Made by a program: the position numbers and the translations under genes. A stretch of 64,000 nt of DNA from Rhizobium grahamii (GTDB taxonomy: Bacteria > Pseudomonadota > Alphaproteobacteria > Rhizobiales > Rhizobiaceae), in NCBI RefSeq assembly GCF_009498215.1, contig NZ_CP043498.1, positions 1,240,001-1,304,000 on the forward strand. The letters run 5' to 3'. The notes under the pieces are model-generated. The model was given only the letters and a program-made list of their open reading frames with translations, was not told the DNA's origin and searched no databases. Positions 1 through 8,722 of this stretch are shown piece by piece (positions within the stretch are counted from its first letter, which is position 1; each line of letters opens with the position of its first letter).

Positions 1-165
1 TGTCCGTGAGACCAGCTTGAAGAATAGCGCTGGAAGAGCAGCATAGACGATGAACGTATTCATCCAGCCCAGCGCGTCCGCCGGCTGCTTCGTCACCTTC
101 GCCGCGATATAGCCGATAAGGATCAGGCCGAAGAACGGCAGAAGCAGGCTGACGATGTCGGACAA
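1..165 (-). CDS. AEC family transporter, N-terminal part (cut by window edge)
   Basis: The reverse strand encodes a hydrophobic N-terminus beginning MSDIVSLLLPFFGLILIGYI, followed by a short polar loop and a second membrane segment. This is the usual start of auxin-efflux-carrier (AEC) type permeases. The start is a TTG at 165; an in-frame TAG lies two codons upstream, so no earlier start is possible. Only about 55 residues are inside the window. The gene lies about 36 bases behind ccdA in the same direction and may be co-transcribed with it. The family call rests on a short N-terminus only, and the substrate cannot be inferred. Confidence 0.6.
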   Translation of the reverse strand, partial: MSDIVSLLLPFFGLILIGYIAAKVTKQPADALGWMNTFIVYAALPALFFKLVSRT

Positions 166-201
166 TGTCTATTCCAATGCAGATTCCGGAGCGTGACCGG
201 C

Positions 202-951
202 TTAGCCGATTTGCATCAGGATTGGAAAGGTCTGCTGGAACCAGATTGCGGCGTCACTGACAAAACCGAACATGAAGGCGAGGCCGGTCAGGATCAGGAA
301 CGCGCCCATGATCTTTTCGACCGTTCCGAGGTGTTTCCGGAATCGTGTCAGGAATGCCATGAAGGCTCCGGAAAAACCGGCGGCGATCCAGAAGGGGATG
401 GCAAGGCCGAGGGAATAGACGGCGAGCAGCCCCGCACCGGAGCCGACCGTTTCCCGCGAAGCCGCGACCCCCAGGATGGCGCCAAGCACCGGTCCGATGC
501 ACGGCGTCCAGCCGAAGGCGAAGGCCAGCCCCATCACGTAGGCACCGGTCAATGTCGCCGGTTTGCCGCTACCCTGAAAGCGAGCCTCGCGCGATAGCAG
601 CCCGATCCTGAACGCTCCGAGGAAGTTCAGTCCCATGACGATGATGATCAGGCCGCCGATTTTCGCCAAAAGGTCGAGGTGCTGGCGAAGCGCCATGCCG
701 ATGCTGGAGGCGCCGGCCCCCAGCGCAATGAAGACAGTCGCAAAGCCGAGCGTAAAGAAGAGTGCCGATAATAGGACGCTGCGTCGGGCGTCGGGAGCGA
801 CGGCAACCGAGCCGCCGCCACGGAATTGTTCGACCGATATGCCGGCCATGTAGCAGAGATAGGGCGGAACGAGAGGCAGTACGCACGGAGAGAGAAACGA
901 CAGGGCGCCGGCAAGCAGGGCGCTCAACAGGGAAATATCGGCAATCGACAC
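202..951 (-). CDS. ccdA: Cytochrome c biogenesis protein CcdA
   Basis: A 249-residue integral membrane protein of the CcdA/DsbD-core family, which carries electrons from cytoplasmic thioredoxin across the inner membrane to periplasmic thiol-disulfide proteins for cytochrome c maturation. The two redox cysteines sit in the expected motifs: SPCVLPLVPPYL near residue 22 and GWTPCIGP near residue 150. Each opens one half of the six-helix duplicated fold. Length is normal for stand-alone CcdA. The AEC carrier gene follows closely in the same direction. No thioredoxin-like partner gene is adjacent within the window. Confidence 0.93.
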   Translation of the reverse strand: MSIADISLLSALLAGALSFLSPCVLPLVPPYLCYMAGISVEQFRGGGSVAVAPDARRSVLLSALFFTLGFATVFIALGAGASSIGMALRQHLDLLAKIGGLIIIVMGLNFLGAFRIGLLSREARFQGSGKPATLTGAYVMGLAFAFGWTPCIGPVLGAILGVAASRETVGSGAGLLAVYSLGLAIPFWIAAGFSGAFMAFLTRFRKHLGTVEKIMGAFLILTGLAFMFGFVSDAAIWFQQTFPILMQIG

Positions 952-1106
952 TTAGGCACTCCGGCGGCGGGCAATCATCCGCGAACTCCTATCGTACCGG
1001 ACAGGTTTGAGCCAATCACCTTTTTGCGCGCACCCCGCTATGGAGTACAATCATACGTAGGTATGGAATTAATTCTCTGGCAATCCGTAATGGGTAATAT
1101 CTGCAT

Positions 1107-2912
1107 ATGAGAATAAGTGAAATCACGAACTGGGCCTATGGCGTGACGGTCGCTTTGACGGCCCTGTCGGCGAGCGCCTTTATTTTCTCTGCCCACAGTG
1201 CCACCCAGGAGCGTATCGCGGTCGAGGAGCATCTGGCTCTCGATGATCTCGGCGAGGATCTTGCGCTTGGCGCCGAGGAGCGGACCGACGAAGCGCGCCT
1301 CTATGTCATGCGGGGGGATCTCCGCCATCTGGACGCCTTCCATGGCAAGGAAGGTGAGGAGAGGCAGCGTGAGACCGCGATCAGGCGCGTTCGCGAGCTC
1401 GGGGCGTCGCAGGCCGAGTTGACTGCGCTCGATGATGTCGCGCGCGAGGCAGAAGCGCTCGACAAGATCGAGGCGGATGCTGTTGCTGCCTATGGCAATA
1501 GCGATCAGGCGGGTGCCCGGCAGATCCTTTTCGGTCCGGACCACGACCGTCTTCAGACGCAAATGCTTGCCTCGGTAACACGCTTTCGAGAATTGACAAG
1601 CGCGCGTACGGAGGCGGCGCTGGCCGATGCGCGATGGCGCGCCGATTGGTGGAGCCTTGCGGCCAAGATCCTGCTGTCGCTGAACGCAGCGCTCTTTCTC
1701 GGTGTCCTGTATTTCATCCTCAGGCGCCGCGTGGCCATGCCGCTTGTCCGCATGACCGGCATTGTCAGCCGGCTTGCGAAACAAGATTACGAAGTAGACG
1801 TTCCGCTCGATCGCAGACGTGACGAGATCGGCGAGATGAACCAGGCGATCCACATATTCCGCGAGAACGGAATTGAGCGTGATCGGCTGGACGCCGAAAG
1901 ACGGCAAGACTTGAAGACGAAGGATCTGATCCTGCAGATGATGCATCGGCTTCAGGCATGCCAGAAGCAAGCGGAACTGGCCGAGGTCGTGGCCCTGTTC
2001 GCGCCGCAGATCTTCCCTGATCTGGCCGGGCAGCTCTATGTGATGAACGAGGCGCGGAGCGGGCTGACATCAGTGGCGTCCTGGCTCGAACCGCATCGTT
2101 CTGAACCTTCGTTTCCAGCGACCGCCTGCTGGGCGTTGAGGCGCGGCAGGCCGCATGTGAGCGCCCACGATCACGGCGACATCGGCTGTCAGCACCTGAA
2201 TGAAGACGAAGCTGCCGGCCTCTGCGTGCCGCTGACGGCGCAGGGGGATGCTATCGGCCTGCTCTATTTCGAGGAACGGCCGGATTGCGAGATGGCGGCG
2301 GACGCATCACGCTTGTATCTGGAGCTCATAGCCGAAAATGTCGGTCTGGCTGTCGCAAACCTTCAATTGCGCGACAAGCTGACCAATCTGTCGGTTCGCG
2401 ATCCCTTGACCGGCCTCCATAACCGCCGGTCACTCGACGAGGACGTCAATCGCTATACGCGTGATGCCTCCCATGATCCGCTTGCCTGCATGATGATCGA
2501 CATCGATCATTTCAAGCGGTTCAACGACGAGTTCGGCCATGATGCCGGCGATGAAGTCATGCGCTATGTCTCGCAGATCATCGTTGATACGATCGGTGAT
2601 GCTGGCCGAGCCTATCGGTTCGGCGGTGAAGAGTTCGCGGTGTTTATGCCGGGAGCCGCGGCAGACGAAGCCTTCAGCTTCGCGGAGCGCGTCAGAACGA
2701 ACATTCGCAGTACGGCTCTGTCGCATCGAGGCCGTATTCTCGGCGCCGTCTCTGTCTCGATCGGCATGGCCTATTCGGAGGACGCCTCCGAGGCGTCAAT
2801 GCTGCTGTCGCGTGCCGATGCAGCTCTGCTCGAAGCCAAGGCCGGCGGACGAAACATGACGATCGCGGCCTTTCCCAGCGACAGCGACCGCCACAAGCGC
2901 GGCTCCGGATAG
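1107..2912 (+). CDS. Membrane diguanylate cyclase (HAMP-GAF-GGDEF)
   Basis: A 601-residue sensor predicted to make cyclic di-GMP. In order: a membrane helix at about residues 12-30, an extracytoplasmic helical sensor region to about 185, a second membrane helix at about 186-207, a HAMP linker to about 260, a GAF-like region at about 280-420 and a GGDEF domain at about 430-590. The active-site motif is intact (RFGGEEFAVFMPG), as is the upstream DxDxFKxxND element. The residues at the positions of the inhibitory RxxD site are Gly and Gly, so product feedback inhibition there is unlikely. The ATG at 1107 has only a weak ribosome-binding site. The signal sensed is unknown. Confidence 0.9.
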   Translation: MRISEITNWAYGVTVALTALSASAFIFSAHSATQERIAVEEHLALDDLGEDLALGAEERTDEARLYVMRGDLRHLDAFHGKEGEERQRETAIRRVRELGASQAELTALDDVAREAEALDKIEADAVAAYGNSDQAGARQILFGPDHDRLQTQMLASVTRFRELTSARTEAALADARWRADWWSLAAKILLSLNAALFLGVLYFILRRRVAMPLVRMTGIVSRLAKQDYEVDVPLDRRRDEIGEMNQAIHIFRENGIERDRLDAERRQDLKTKDLILQMMHRLQACQKQAELAEVVALFAPQIFPDLAGQLYVMNEARSGLTSVASWLEPHRSEPSFPATACWALRRGRPHVSAHDHGDIGCQHLNEDEAAGLCVPLTAQGDAIGLLYFEERPDCEMAADASRLYLELIAENVGLAVANLQLRDKLTNLSVRDPLTGLHNRRSLDEDVNRYTRDASHDPLACMMIDIDHFKRFNDEFGHDAGDEVMRYVSQIIVDTIGDAGRAYRFGGEEFAVFMPGAAADEAFSFAERVRTNIRSTALSHRGRILGAVSVSIGMAYSEDASEASMLLSRADAALLEAKAGGRNMTIAAFPSDSDRHKRGSG

Positions 2913-2924
2913 CCGTTGCTCTTG

Positions 2925-3257
2925 TCAGCGCGGCGAGGATCCCAGCCGCGCAAGCACTTCGTCCGGTATTTCATAGCGCCGGATGACATCCCGGCTGTTC
3001 CGCAGCCCGCAGATCTCCCGTTGAACCATGAAAGACCAAACGGCGTCCGACGCCTTCTGCAGCAAAGCTTGCCGGTGGGGATCGTCCTTTTGCCCCTTCG
3101 CGTCGAAGGTCTTCAGATCCGCCAGCGCGGTTTCGACTTTCCTACCATGCCGACCAAGGGAGTTCGCCCGCTCAGCGGCGAGCTCGTACTCGAGAACGTT
3201 GAACCCGCTTTCGATAGAGAACGGTCGCATCAATGATTGCGGTGGACGAACGCTCAT
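2925..3257 (-). CDS. Conserved hypothetical protein, about 110 aa
   Basis: A small protein starting MSVRPPQSLMRPFSIESG at the ATG at 3257, preceded by GGAG at suitable spacing. The frame stays open upstream, but the residues there look like non-coding translation, so the shorter form is preferred. The body is helical and charged (VLEYELAAERANSLGRHGRKVETALADL) and ends in an Arg-rich segment. It resembles small rhizobial conserved hypotheticals (possibly the group catalogued as DUF6665; not certain from memory). It has no signal peptide or membrane segment. It is convergent with the cyclase gene and divergent from the Nudix gene. Confidence 0.65.
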   Translation of the reverse strand: MSVRPPQSLMRPFSIESGFNVLEYELAAERANSLGRHGRKVETALADLKTFDAKGQKDDPHRQALLQKASDAVWSFMVQREICGLRNSRDVIRRYEIPDEVLARLGSSPR

Positions 3258-3382
3258 GAGAACAAACTCCGGTCTGCTGCGCCATCGGACTCTACAAGCC
3301 GGAAATCCGAGCGTAAAGGAGCGCGTCGCCTTCGGTCTGGCCGTTGGGACGCCTGATGTTGCGAATGAAAGGGAGACGGTCG

Positions 3383-3976
3383 TTGACGTCAACTGCAATC
3401 ACTTCTTCAACTCTGCTGTACAAGGGATGGGGAAGCCTCACCCAGCACGTATTTCGGTATCGTCGCGTCGACGGCGCGACAGCAGTGATGTCGCGTGAGG
3501 TCTATGACCGTGGCCATGCGGCTTCGGTGCTTCTCCATAATCCGTCCGAGGATACGGTTGTTCTCGTACGGCAGTTCAGGCCGGCGCCGATGGTCAACGG
3601 CGATGACCCCTATATGCTGGAAGCCTGCGCAGGCATTCTCGAAGGCGACGAGCCGGAACAATGCGTGAGACGGGAAGCGTTGGAAGAAGCGGGCGTCGTT
3701 GTCAAAGACCTCAAATTCGTCGCTGCCGCCTATGGCAATCCCGCAGGGTTGACCGAGGTCGTCAGCATGTTCGTTGGCAGCTATGGCGAGGATGACAGGT
3801 CCGCCGGTGGCGGTCTTGCCCACGAGGGCGAGGATATCGAGGTCGTTGAGGTGCCGTTTCAGGCCGCGTTCGACATGATCGCCTCGGGCGACATTGTCGA
3901 CATGAAAACGATCATTCTGTTGCAGCACATGATGATTGAACGCATGCGAGCGACGTCACACGCGAAACGAGACTAG
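3383..3976 (+). CDS. Nudix hydrolase, ADP-ribose/GDP-mannose pyrophosphatase type
   Basis: The Nudix box is complete: G-x5-E-x7-REALEEAGV at about residues 97-119, ending EEAGVV, with the downstream aromatic/Pro region (YGNPAGLTEVVSMFVG) typical of NudF/NudK nucleoside-diphosphate-sugar hydrolases. The best start is the TTG at 3383, which has GGGAG seven bases upstream and gives a family-like N-terminus (TSSTLLYKGWG). An in-frame upstream start at 3344 exists but lacks a good ribosome-binding site. Length from TTG is 197 residues, normal for the family. The probable role is clearing ADP-ribose or a sugar nucleotide. It stands alone, divergent from the small gene before it. Confidence 0.85.
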   Translation: MTSTAITSSTLLYKGWGSLTQHVFRYRRVDGATAVMSREVYDRGHAASVLLHNPSEDTVVLVRQFRPAPMVNGDDPYMLEACAGILEGDEPEQCVRREALEEAGVVVKDLKFVAAAYGNPAGLTEVVSMFVGSYGEDDRSAGGGLAHEGEDIEVVEVPFQAAFDMIASGDIVDMKTIILLQHMMIERMRATSHAKRD

Positions 3977-4137
3977 CCATCGGAAGTAAGCGCTTCACAT
4001 CAATGGCGAAGTTGTCGAGCGGCCGGCGATCCGCTAATTGCGGAAGAAGACGTCGCAGTTCATGACTGCGCGCCAGCTACCAATTTGGCGCTGGCGGCGG
4101 TGGTTGGTTCTCATTTAAAAAAACCGATGAGGCATCA

Positions 4138-4491
4138 ATGAAAAGCGTTCTAGTCGCCACACTTTTACTAGTGCCAGTCGGTGCCCACGCCGCCACGTTC
4201 GAAGAGATTACCCAGAAGATGGACGTGGTAAGGTCGTCCTACGAAGTCTGCCTGATGGATGCCGCCAGGTATTACGGCGCAAAGCTCTGCCGCGACGTTT
4301 CCGAGATCGTTCCCGGTGTTTTCGGGAAATGCACGGATCTTCGCGTCCAGCTCGAGAACCTGATCCGCGATCGCGGTGACGCCGGAAACGAGCGCACACG
4401 TCAGCTTCAGACGATAAGGGAGAATGCGACCGACAGCATGACCGCCATCATCCTGGACCAGCAGATCGCAGAGAATTGCCAGCCGAAATAG
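4138..4491 (+). CDS. Small secreted hypothetical protein
   Basis: A 117-residue protein with a clear Sec signal peptide (MKSVLVATLLLVPVGAHAA, cleavage near AHA-A) and a mature part with four cysteines (VCLMD, KLCRD, GKCTD, ENCQ) that could form two periplasmic disulfides. A purine-rich GATGAGG precedes the ATG. I do not recognise the family. It is followed by tRNA-Lys on the opposite strand. Translation, signal peptide and ribosome-binding site support a real gene; no function can be assigned. Confidence 0.7.
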   Translation: MKSVLVATLLLVPVGAHAATFEEITQKMDVVRSSYEVCLMDAARYYGAKLCRDVSEIVPGVFGKCTDLRVQLENLIRDRGDAGNERTRQLQTIRENATDSMTAIILDQQIAENCQPK

Positions 4492-4562
4492 GCTTTGGCC
4501 CACCATGGGACTTTCGAACTATCCAAGAAGTCCCACGAACATCATCTAAGTGTTTGATTTTG

Positions 4563-4638
4563 TGGTGAGAGCGTCGGGGTTCGAACCCGAGACCTACTGA
4601 TTAAAAGTCAGTTGCTCTACCGGCTGAGCTACGCTCTC
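4563..4638 (-). tRNA. tRNA-Lys (anticodon UUU)
   Basis: Read on the reverse strand, the sequence folds as a full cloverleaf. The acceptor stem GAGAGCG pairs with CGCTCTC, followed by discriminator A and an encoded CCA. The D-arm is GCTCAGCCGGTAGAGC, the anticodon stem CTGAC/GTCAG carries loop TTTTAAT with anticodon TTT, and the T-arm contains GGTTCGAACCC. Total length is 76 bases including CCA. It is the only RNA gene I could identify with certainty. Confidence 0.97.
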
Positions 4639-4972
4639 CCGCGTCAGAAAAGGCGCTCGGTGCACGCCCCCGCTGGAAGTGCGCGGAACATATGCAGCCG
4701 ACCCATTGCGGTCAACTGAAAAATCTTCCTTTCCTGTGCATTAGGCACATTTCTTGCGCGATCACCGCTCGTTCGGTCAGCTGCGCATTTCCATTTGCGC
4801 GGCGTCACGCCGGAATCCCGGTGACAACCGGCGCGCAACGAAAGAGCTTCAAATGCATGAGCAGCGGAAAGGTTCCGAAAAATATTTAAATAAATCAATT
4901 GCTTCTTTGGTTTTTCGCACTTCACAAAGATGTGTGGCGCGCTAGTTGGTAATCTATCGAAAGGACGAATTA
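4639..4972. other. Intergenic region between tRNA-Lys and small gene
   Basis: About 330 bases with no convincing gene. The 3' half becomes AT-rich (about 4878-4930, with a short AATATTTAAATAAATCAATT-like stretch), which fits a promoter region for the small gene starting at 4973. The part next to the tRNA should hold the tRNA-Lys promoter on the reverse strand. I see no attachment-site duplication of the tRNA 3' end and no integrase nearby. Confidence 0.5.
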
Positions 4973-5179
4973 ATGACCAACGTGATTGAACGCCCCACAA
5001 CGCGCAAGGTCTTGCGCGGCCGCCCTTACAGCCTTGCTGAGTTCGCGCGTAAGTATCGCCTGGATAAGGATGAAGCGACGCGTCTCTTCGAGAAGTTCGG
5101 ACCTTCAGCAACGGAGCTCGACATTCTGATGGCCGCCAAGCGCAGGCCTCCCGTTTCTATCGTGGAGCTGGGTGCCTAG
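4973..5179 (+). CDS. Small conserved-looking protein, 68 aa, unknown function
   Basis: The ATG at 4973 is preceded by AAGGA seven bases upstream. The protein (TNVIERPTTRKVLRGRPYSL...) is basic and helical; its centre reads AEFARKYRLDKDEATRLFEK, reminiscent of a short helix-turn-helix or helical hairpin. A strong Rho-independent terminator follows 27 bases after the stop, and an AT-rich upstream region precedes it, so it is a monocistronic unit with its own start and stop signals. No family is recognised. DNA binding is only a possibility. Confidence 0.7.
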   Translation: MTNVIERPTTRKVLRGRPYSLAEFARKYRLDKDEATRLFEKFGPSATELDILMAAKRRPPVSIVELGA

Positions 5180-5205
5180 CTTTCAGATGGGGTCTGGGAA
5201 AGTGA

Positions 5206-5232
5206 GGCGGGCAGAGCAATGCCCGCCTTTTT
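5206..5232 (+). terminator. Rho-independent terminator of the small gene
   Basis: A perfect 8-bp stem (GGCGGGCA at 5206-5213 with TGCCCGCC at 5220-5227), a 6-base loop and a following run of five T. It lies directly downstream of the small gene ending at 5179. Confidence 0.9.
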
Positions 5233-5408
5233 GTTGTCCCAGATCACGAAATTCGCGGGTGTCGGACTAAAACCGGAGTTTTCTTTCCAAGATTTAATTT
5301 CATTTTCACGACCACTCGTGTCATTCGGGCGTAATGCTAATCGTCCGTTCAGCTTCGCCTTGGTAAGCCGAAATGAAAGACCAGCAGGCTGAGCTCCATG
5401 AGGTCCGG

Positions 5409-6707
5409 ATGAACGACAGAGTGACCACACGCGAACAGAATACAGAACCAGGCAATTCAGACCTGGCAGTCGTGCTTGCTGCTTCCGGACGGAAGCGTAG
5501 CGGTCGCTGGGGCAAGCGGCTGCTTGGTCTCGCTATCGTCGTCGCTCTTGTCGGCGGGGCTGCTTATTTCTATGCCCGGCAGGGCGGCAATGTCGTTTCC
5601 TATACGACGCAGCCGGTCAAGCGCGGCGATCTGACGGTTCTCGTGACGGCTACCGGATCGGTGCAGCCGACTGAGCAGGTCGACATATCGAGCGAACTCT
5701 CCGGCACCGTCCGCGACGTCAATGTCGACTACAACAGCGACGTGAAGTCGGGCGAAGTGCTTGCGCTGCTCGATACGAACAAGCTTGAAGCCGATGTGAA
5801 AAGCACCCGTGCCAAGCTTGACTCGGCCAAGGCGAATGTCGCGAAGGCCAATGCGGATCTCGAATCGGCACGCAGTTCGTACGAACGCCTGCGCAACCTG
5901 GTTCAAAGCAACGTCTCCACGCAGCAGAGCCTGGAGGACGCACGGTACAAGGTCGATTCGGCTCTCGCGACCAAGGACATCAACGAGGCCGCGGTTCTTT
6001 CAGCCGAAGCGGATCTCCAACTGGCGGAGGTCAATCTCTCCAAGGCGAAGATCGTTTCGCCGATCGATGGCGTGATTCTGACGCGCTCTGTCGATCCAGG
6101 CGCGACCGTCGCGGCGTCTCTTTCCGCTCCGGTCCTCTTCGTGATTGCCGGCGATCTGAAGAAGATGGAGCTTCAGGTGGACGTGGACGAGGCGGATGTC
6201 GGCCAGATCGCGGTCGGTCAGGCGGCGACGTTTACCGTGGACGCCTATCCCGACCGCATCTTCCCGGCGGAGATCAAGCAGATCCGCTTCGCCTCCGAGA
6301 CAACGAACAATGTGGTGACCTACAAGGCCATCCTGTCGGTCGACAATGCAGCGCTCCTTCTCCGGCCCGGCATGACGGCGACGGCCGACGTGACCGTAGA
6401 GGCAGTCAAGAATACGGTGATGGTTCCGAACGCTGCTCTCCGTTACGCGCCGGCCGCCGCTGAAGGCTCGCGTAGCCGTGGCATCTTCGGCCTGTTCCGT
6501 CCGCCGCGCATGGGACCGCGCACCGGCGGGCAGGGCGGCGAGGCGCTGACGGGTGCAAAGCGCCGCGTCTGGATCTTGAAGGCCGGCAGGCCGGCGCCTG
6601 TCGTGATCCAGGTCGGGTCATCGGATGGTCAGTTCACCCAGGTGGCATCGGGCGACCTCAAGGAAGGCGATGCCGTGATCACAGACGCGACCGAGCAGGC
6701 GAAATAG
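5409..6707 (+). CDS. MacA-like periplasmic adaptor (HlyD/RND-type membrane fusion protein)
   Basis: The adaptor of a MacAB-type tripartite ABC efflux pump. An N-terminal membrane anchor (about residues 37-57, GKRLLGLAIVVALVGGAAYF) is followed by a lipoyl/barrel-sandwich half, a long coiled-coil hairpin at about residues 115-190 (KLEADVKSTRAKLDSAKANV and on), the second lipoyl half (KIVSPIDGVILTRSVDPGATV) and beta-barrel and membrane-proximal domains. I prefer the ATG at 5409, with GAGG five bases upstream; an in-frame ATG at 5373 would add 12 residues. The ABC ATPase follows after nine bases and the permease after that, so this is a three-gene operon. No outer-membrane channel gene is adjacent. 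Confidence 0.88.
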   Translation: MNDRVTTREQNTEPGNSDLAVVLAASGRKRSGRWGKRLLGLAIVVALVGGAAYFYARQGGNVVSYTTQPVKRGDLTVLVTATGSVQPTEQVDISSELSGTVRDVNVDYNSDVKSGEVLALLDTNKLEADVKSTRAKLDSAKANVAKANADLESARSSYERLRNLVQSNVSTQQSLEDARYKVDSALATKDINEAAVLSAEADLQLAEVNLSKAKIVSPIDGVILTRSVDPGATVAASLSAPVLFVIAGDLKKMELQVDVDEADVGQIAVGQAATFTVDAYPDRIFPAEIKQIRFASETTNNVVTYKAILSVDNAALLLRPGMTATADVTVEAVKNTVMVPNAALRYAPAAAEGSRSRGIFGLFRPPRMGPRTGGQGGEALTGAKRRVWILKAGRPAPVVIQVGSSDGQFTQVASGDLKEGDAVITDATEQAK

Positions 6708-6716
6708 GGGGCTGCG

Positions 6717-7433
6717 ATGACCCGTCCGCCACTCATCGAATTCAAAAAGGTCAGCAAGATCTACGGGAACGGTGAGGCCGCAATCCGCGCCCTCGATCAC
6801 GTCGACCTCTCGATCAAGACCCATGAATTTGTCGCCATCATGGGGCCTTCAGGTTCCGGCAAATCGACGGCCATGAACATTCTCGGCTGTCTCGATGTGC
6901 CGACGAGCGGCGACTATCTGTTTCAGGGCATCTCGACACGAGGCTTCGACCGCTCCCAGCTCACGATGCTGCGCCGTCACATGTTGGGCTTCGTGTTTCA
7001 AGGCTTCAATCTCTTGCCCCGGACATCGGCTGTCGAGAACGTCGAGCTGCCGTTGATCTACCGCGGAATGCACGCAGGCGAACGGCACCGCCGCGCCAGG
7101 GAGGCGCTGGGGCTCGTCGGTCTTTCCGGGCGTGAACATCACAAGACGCAGGAATTGTCAGGTGGTCAGCAGCAGCGCGTGGCAATTGCCCGCGCGATCG
7201 TCACGCAGCCTTCGCTGCTGCTCGCGGACGAGCCGACCGGCAATCTCGACACCAAGACCAGCATCGAAATCATGGATCTGATGACGCGGCTGAATCGCGA
7301 GGAGGGAATCACGATCGTCATGGTCACGCATGAGCCGGATATCGCTGCCTATGCCGAGCGTCTGTTACGCTTCGTCGACGGCAAGCTCGAGCTCGATCCG
7401 GCGGGCGAGGCGAGGATCGAACATGTTCCTTGA
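6717..7433 (+). CDS. MacB/LolD-type ABC transporter ATP-binding protein
   Basis: A 238-residue ATPase that powers the neighbouring MacB-type permease. Walker A is GPSGSGKST (about residue 43), the signature is [15 protein letters not shown], and Walker B is [12 protein letters not shown], with the H-loop in VTHEPDIA. The GNLD ending of Walker B and the overall length match the LolD/MacB ATPase class, in which ATPase and permease are separate polypeptides. The last 11 bases overlap the start of the permease gene, which argues for translational coupling. Confidence 0.93.
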   Translation: MTRPPLIEFKKVSKIYGNGEAAIRALDHVDLSIKTHEFVAIMGPSGSGKSTAMNILGCLDVPTSGDYLFQGISTRGFDRSQLTMLRRHMLGFVFQGFNLLPRTSAVENVELPLIYRGMHAGERHRRAREALGLVGLSGREHHKTQELSGGQQQRVAIARAIVTQPSLLLADEPTGNLDTKTSIEIMDLMTRLNREEGITIVMVTHEPDIAAYAERLLRFVDGKLELDPAGEARIEHVP

Positions 7434-8630
7434 GACCTTCAAGCTCGCCTTGCGCGCGATCAGCAGGAATATGCTCCGTTCCTTCTTGACCGTGCTCGGC
7501 GTCGTCATCGGCGTTGCGGCCGTCATTGCGCTTGTCACGATCGGCAACGGCACGACGGCTCAGGTCACGTCGGAACTCTCCCGGCTCGGGACCAACATGC
7601 TGTTTGCGCGACCCGGGCAGTTCGGGCCGGGCCGCGCCAGCTCGGAGGCCCGGCGCTTTACCGTTGCGGATGTCGATGCGATTCGTGATCAGGTCGGCGG
7701 ACTGCGCGCAGTTGCTCCCCTGAACCAGACGACGGCAACGGTGATCTACGGCGGCCAGAGCCATTCCACGACGGTCATGGGCACGACCAACGACTATCTT
7801 GTGGCTCAGGATTGGGACATGGCCCTCGGCCGCAGCTTCGATGCCGCGGAAGAGCGTGGACGCGCGCGCTGCATTGTCGGTGAAACCGTGCGCTCGCAGC
7901 TTTTTGGAGCGGCCGATCCCACGGGGCAGCAGATCCGCGTCGGCAAGGTGTCCTGCGGCGTCATCGGGGTTTTGGCCAAGCGTGGGCAATCCGGCATGGG
8001 CAATGACCAGGACGACGTGGTTCTGATGCCGGTCAAGGTCTATCAGCGACGCGTCGGCGGCAAGGCCAATGCCAACGTTCAGATGATCGTCATCTCGGCA
8101 CGCGACGGTGTCTCGACCTCGAAGATACAGGGCGAAACCGAGAACTTGCTGCGCGAGCGGCGCAAGATCATTCCCGCCGGGAGGATGATTTCAACGTCAA
8201 TGACATGACGCAGATCGCCGAGGCGATGACGGGGACCACAACGCTGCTGACGGGCCTGCTCGGCGCCGTTGCTGCGATTAGCCTGCTTGTGGGCGGCATC
8301 GGGATCATGAACATCATGCTGGTCTCGGTGACTGAGCGAACCCGTGAGATTGGAATAAGATTGGCAATCGGCGCGCTCGAAAAGCAGGTGCTGATGCAAT
8401 TTCTCGTGGAAGCGGTGGCGCTTTCCGTCTTCGGAGGAATGGCCGGGATTTTGCTGGGTCTTGGGCTTGGCTTCAGTGCGGTCACGCTTTTGAAGGTCCC
8501 CTTCGTCGTCAGCCCGATGATGATCGCGGTGGCGTTTGCCTTTTCGGCGGCAATAGGCATGGTGTTCGGCTATTTCCCGGCGCGAAGAGCCGCGCAACTG
8601 AACCCCATCGAAGCGTTGCGGCATGAATAG
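7423..8630 (+). pseudogene. MacB-like ABC permease, frameshifted (one base missing near 8180)
   Basis: The permease of the MacAB-like efflux pump. The first frame runs from the ATG at 7423 ([20 protein letters not shown]) through the first helix and the large periplasmic MacB core domain, then meets a stop at 8208. The family C-terminus ([34 protein letters not shown], ending NPIEALRHE) continues in another frame. Adding one G to the GGG at 8179-8181 restores a single frame of about 402 residues, including the expected [16 protein letters not shown] junction. Both halves are otherwise undamaged, so this is more likely a sequencing undercall than decay. If real, the pump would be inactive. Confidence 0.85.
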
Positions 8631-8674
8631 TCGGGCAAATCCGAATACCTAAGCGAGCAACCTGCCATTGCATT

Positions 8675-8706
8675 CCCCCTGATCCTGCCTATGATATATC
8701 AGGGGG
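8675..8706. promoter_or_regulatory. Inverted repeat upstream of GntR gene (candidate operator)
   Basis: The arms CCCCCTGAT (8675-8683) and ATCAGGGGG (8698-8706) are a perfect 9-bp inverted repeat with a 14-base spacer. The right side also contains the perfect palindrome TGATATATCA (8692-8701). It lies 17 bases before the GntR-family start codon. No T-run follows, so it is less likely to be a terminator. Autoregulation by the adjacent GntR protein is inferred. Confidence 0.5.
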
Positions 8707-8722
8707 CCGGATCAGAGATTTG

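Noticed and set aside
1038..1970. A 310-codon reverse frame over the cyclase gene
   Set aside because: It overlaps the sensor part of a clear GGDEF protein and has no supporting motif.
4563..4700. tRNA-Lys as a site of an integrated element
   Set aside because: There is no integrase gene and no duplicated tRNA 3' end in the neighbourhood.
7423..8630. Programmed ribosomal frameshifting in the macB-like gene
   Set aside because: No slippery heptamer or downstream structure is apparent, and two other genes show the same type of break in G runs, so sequencing error is simpler.
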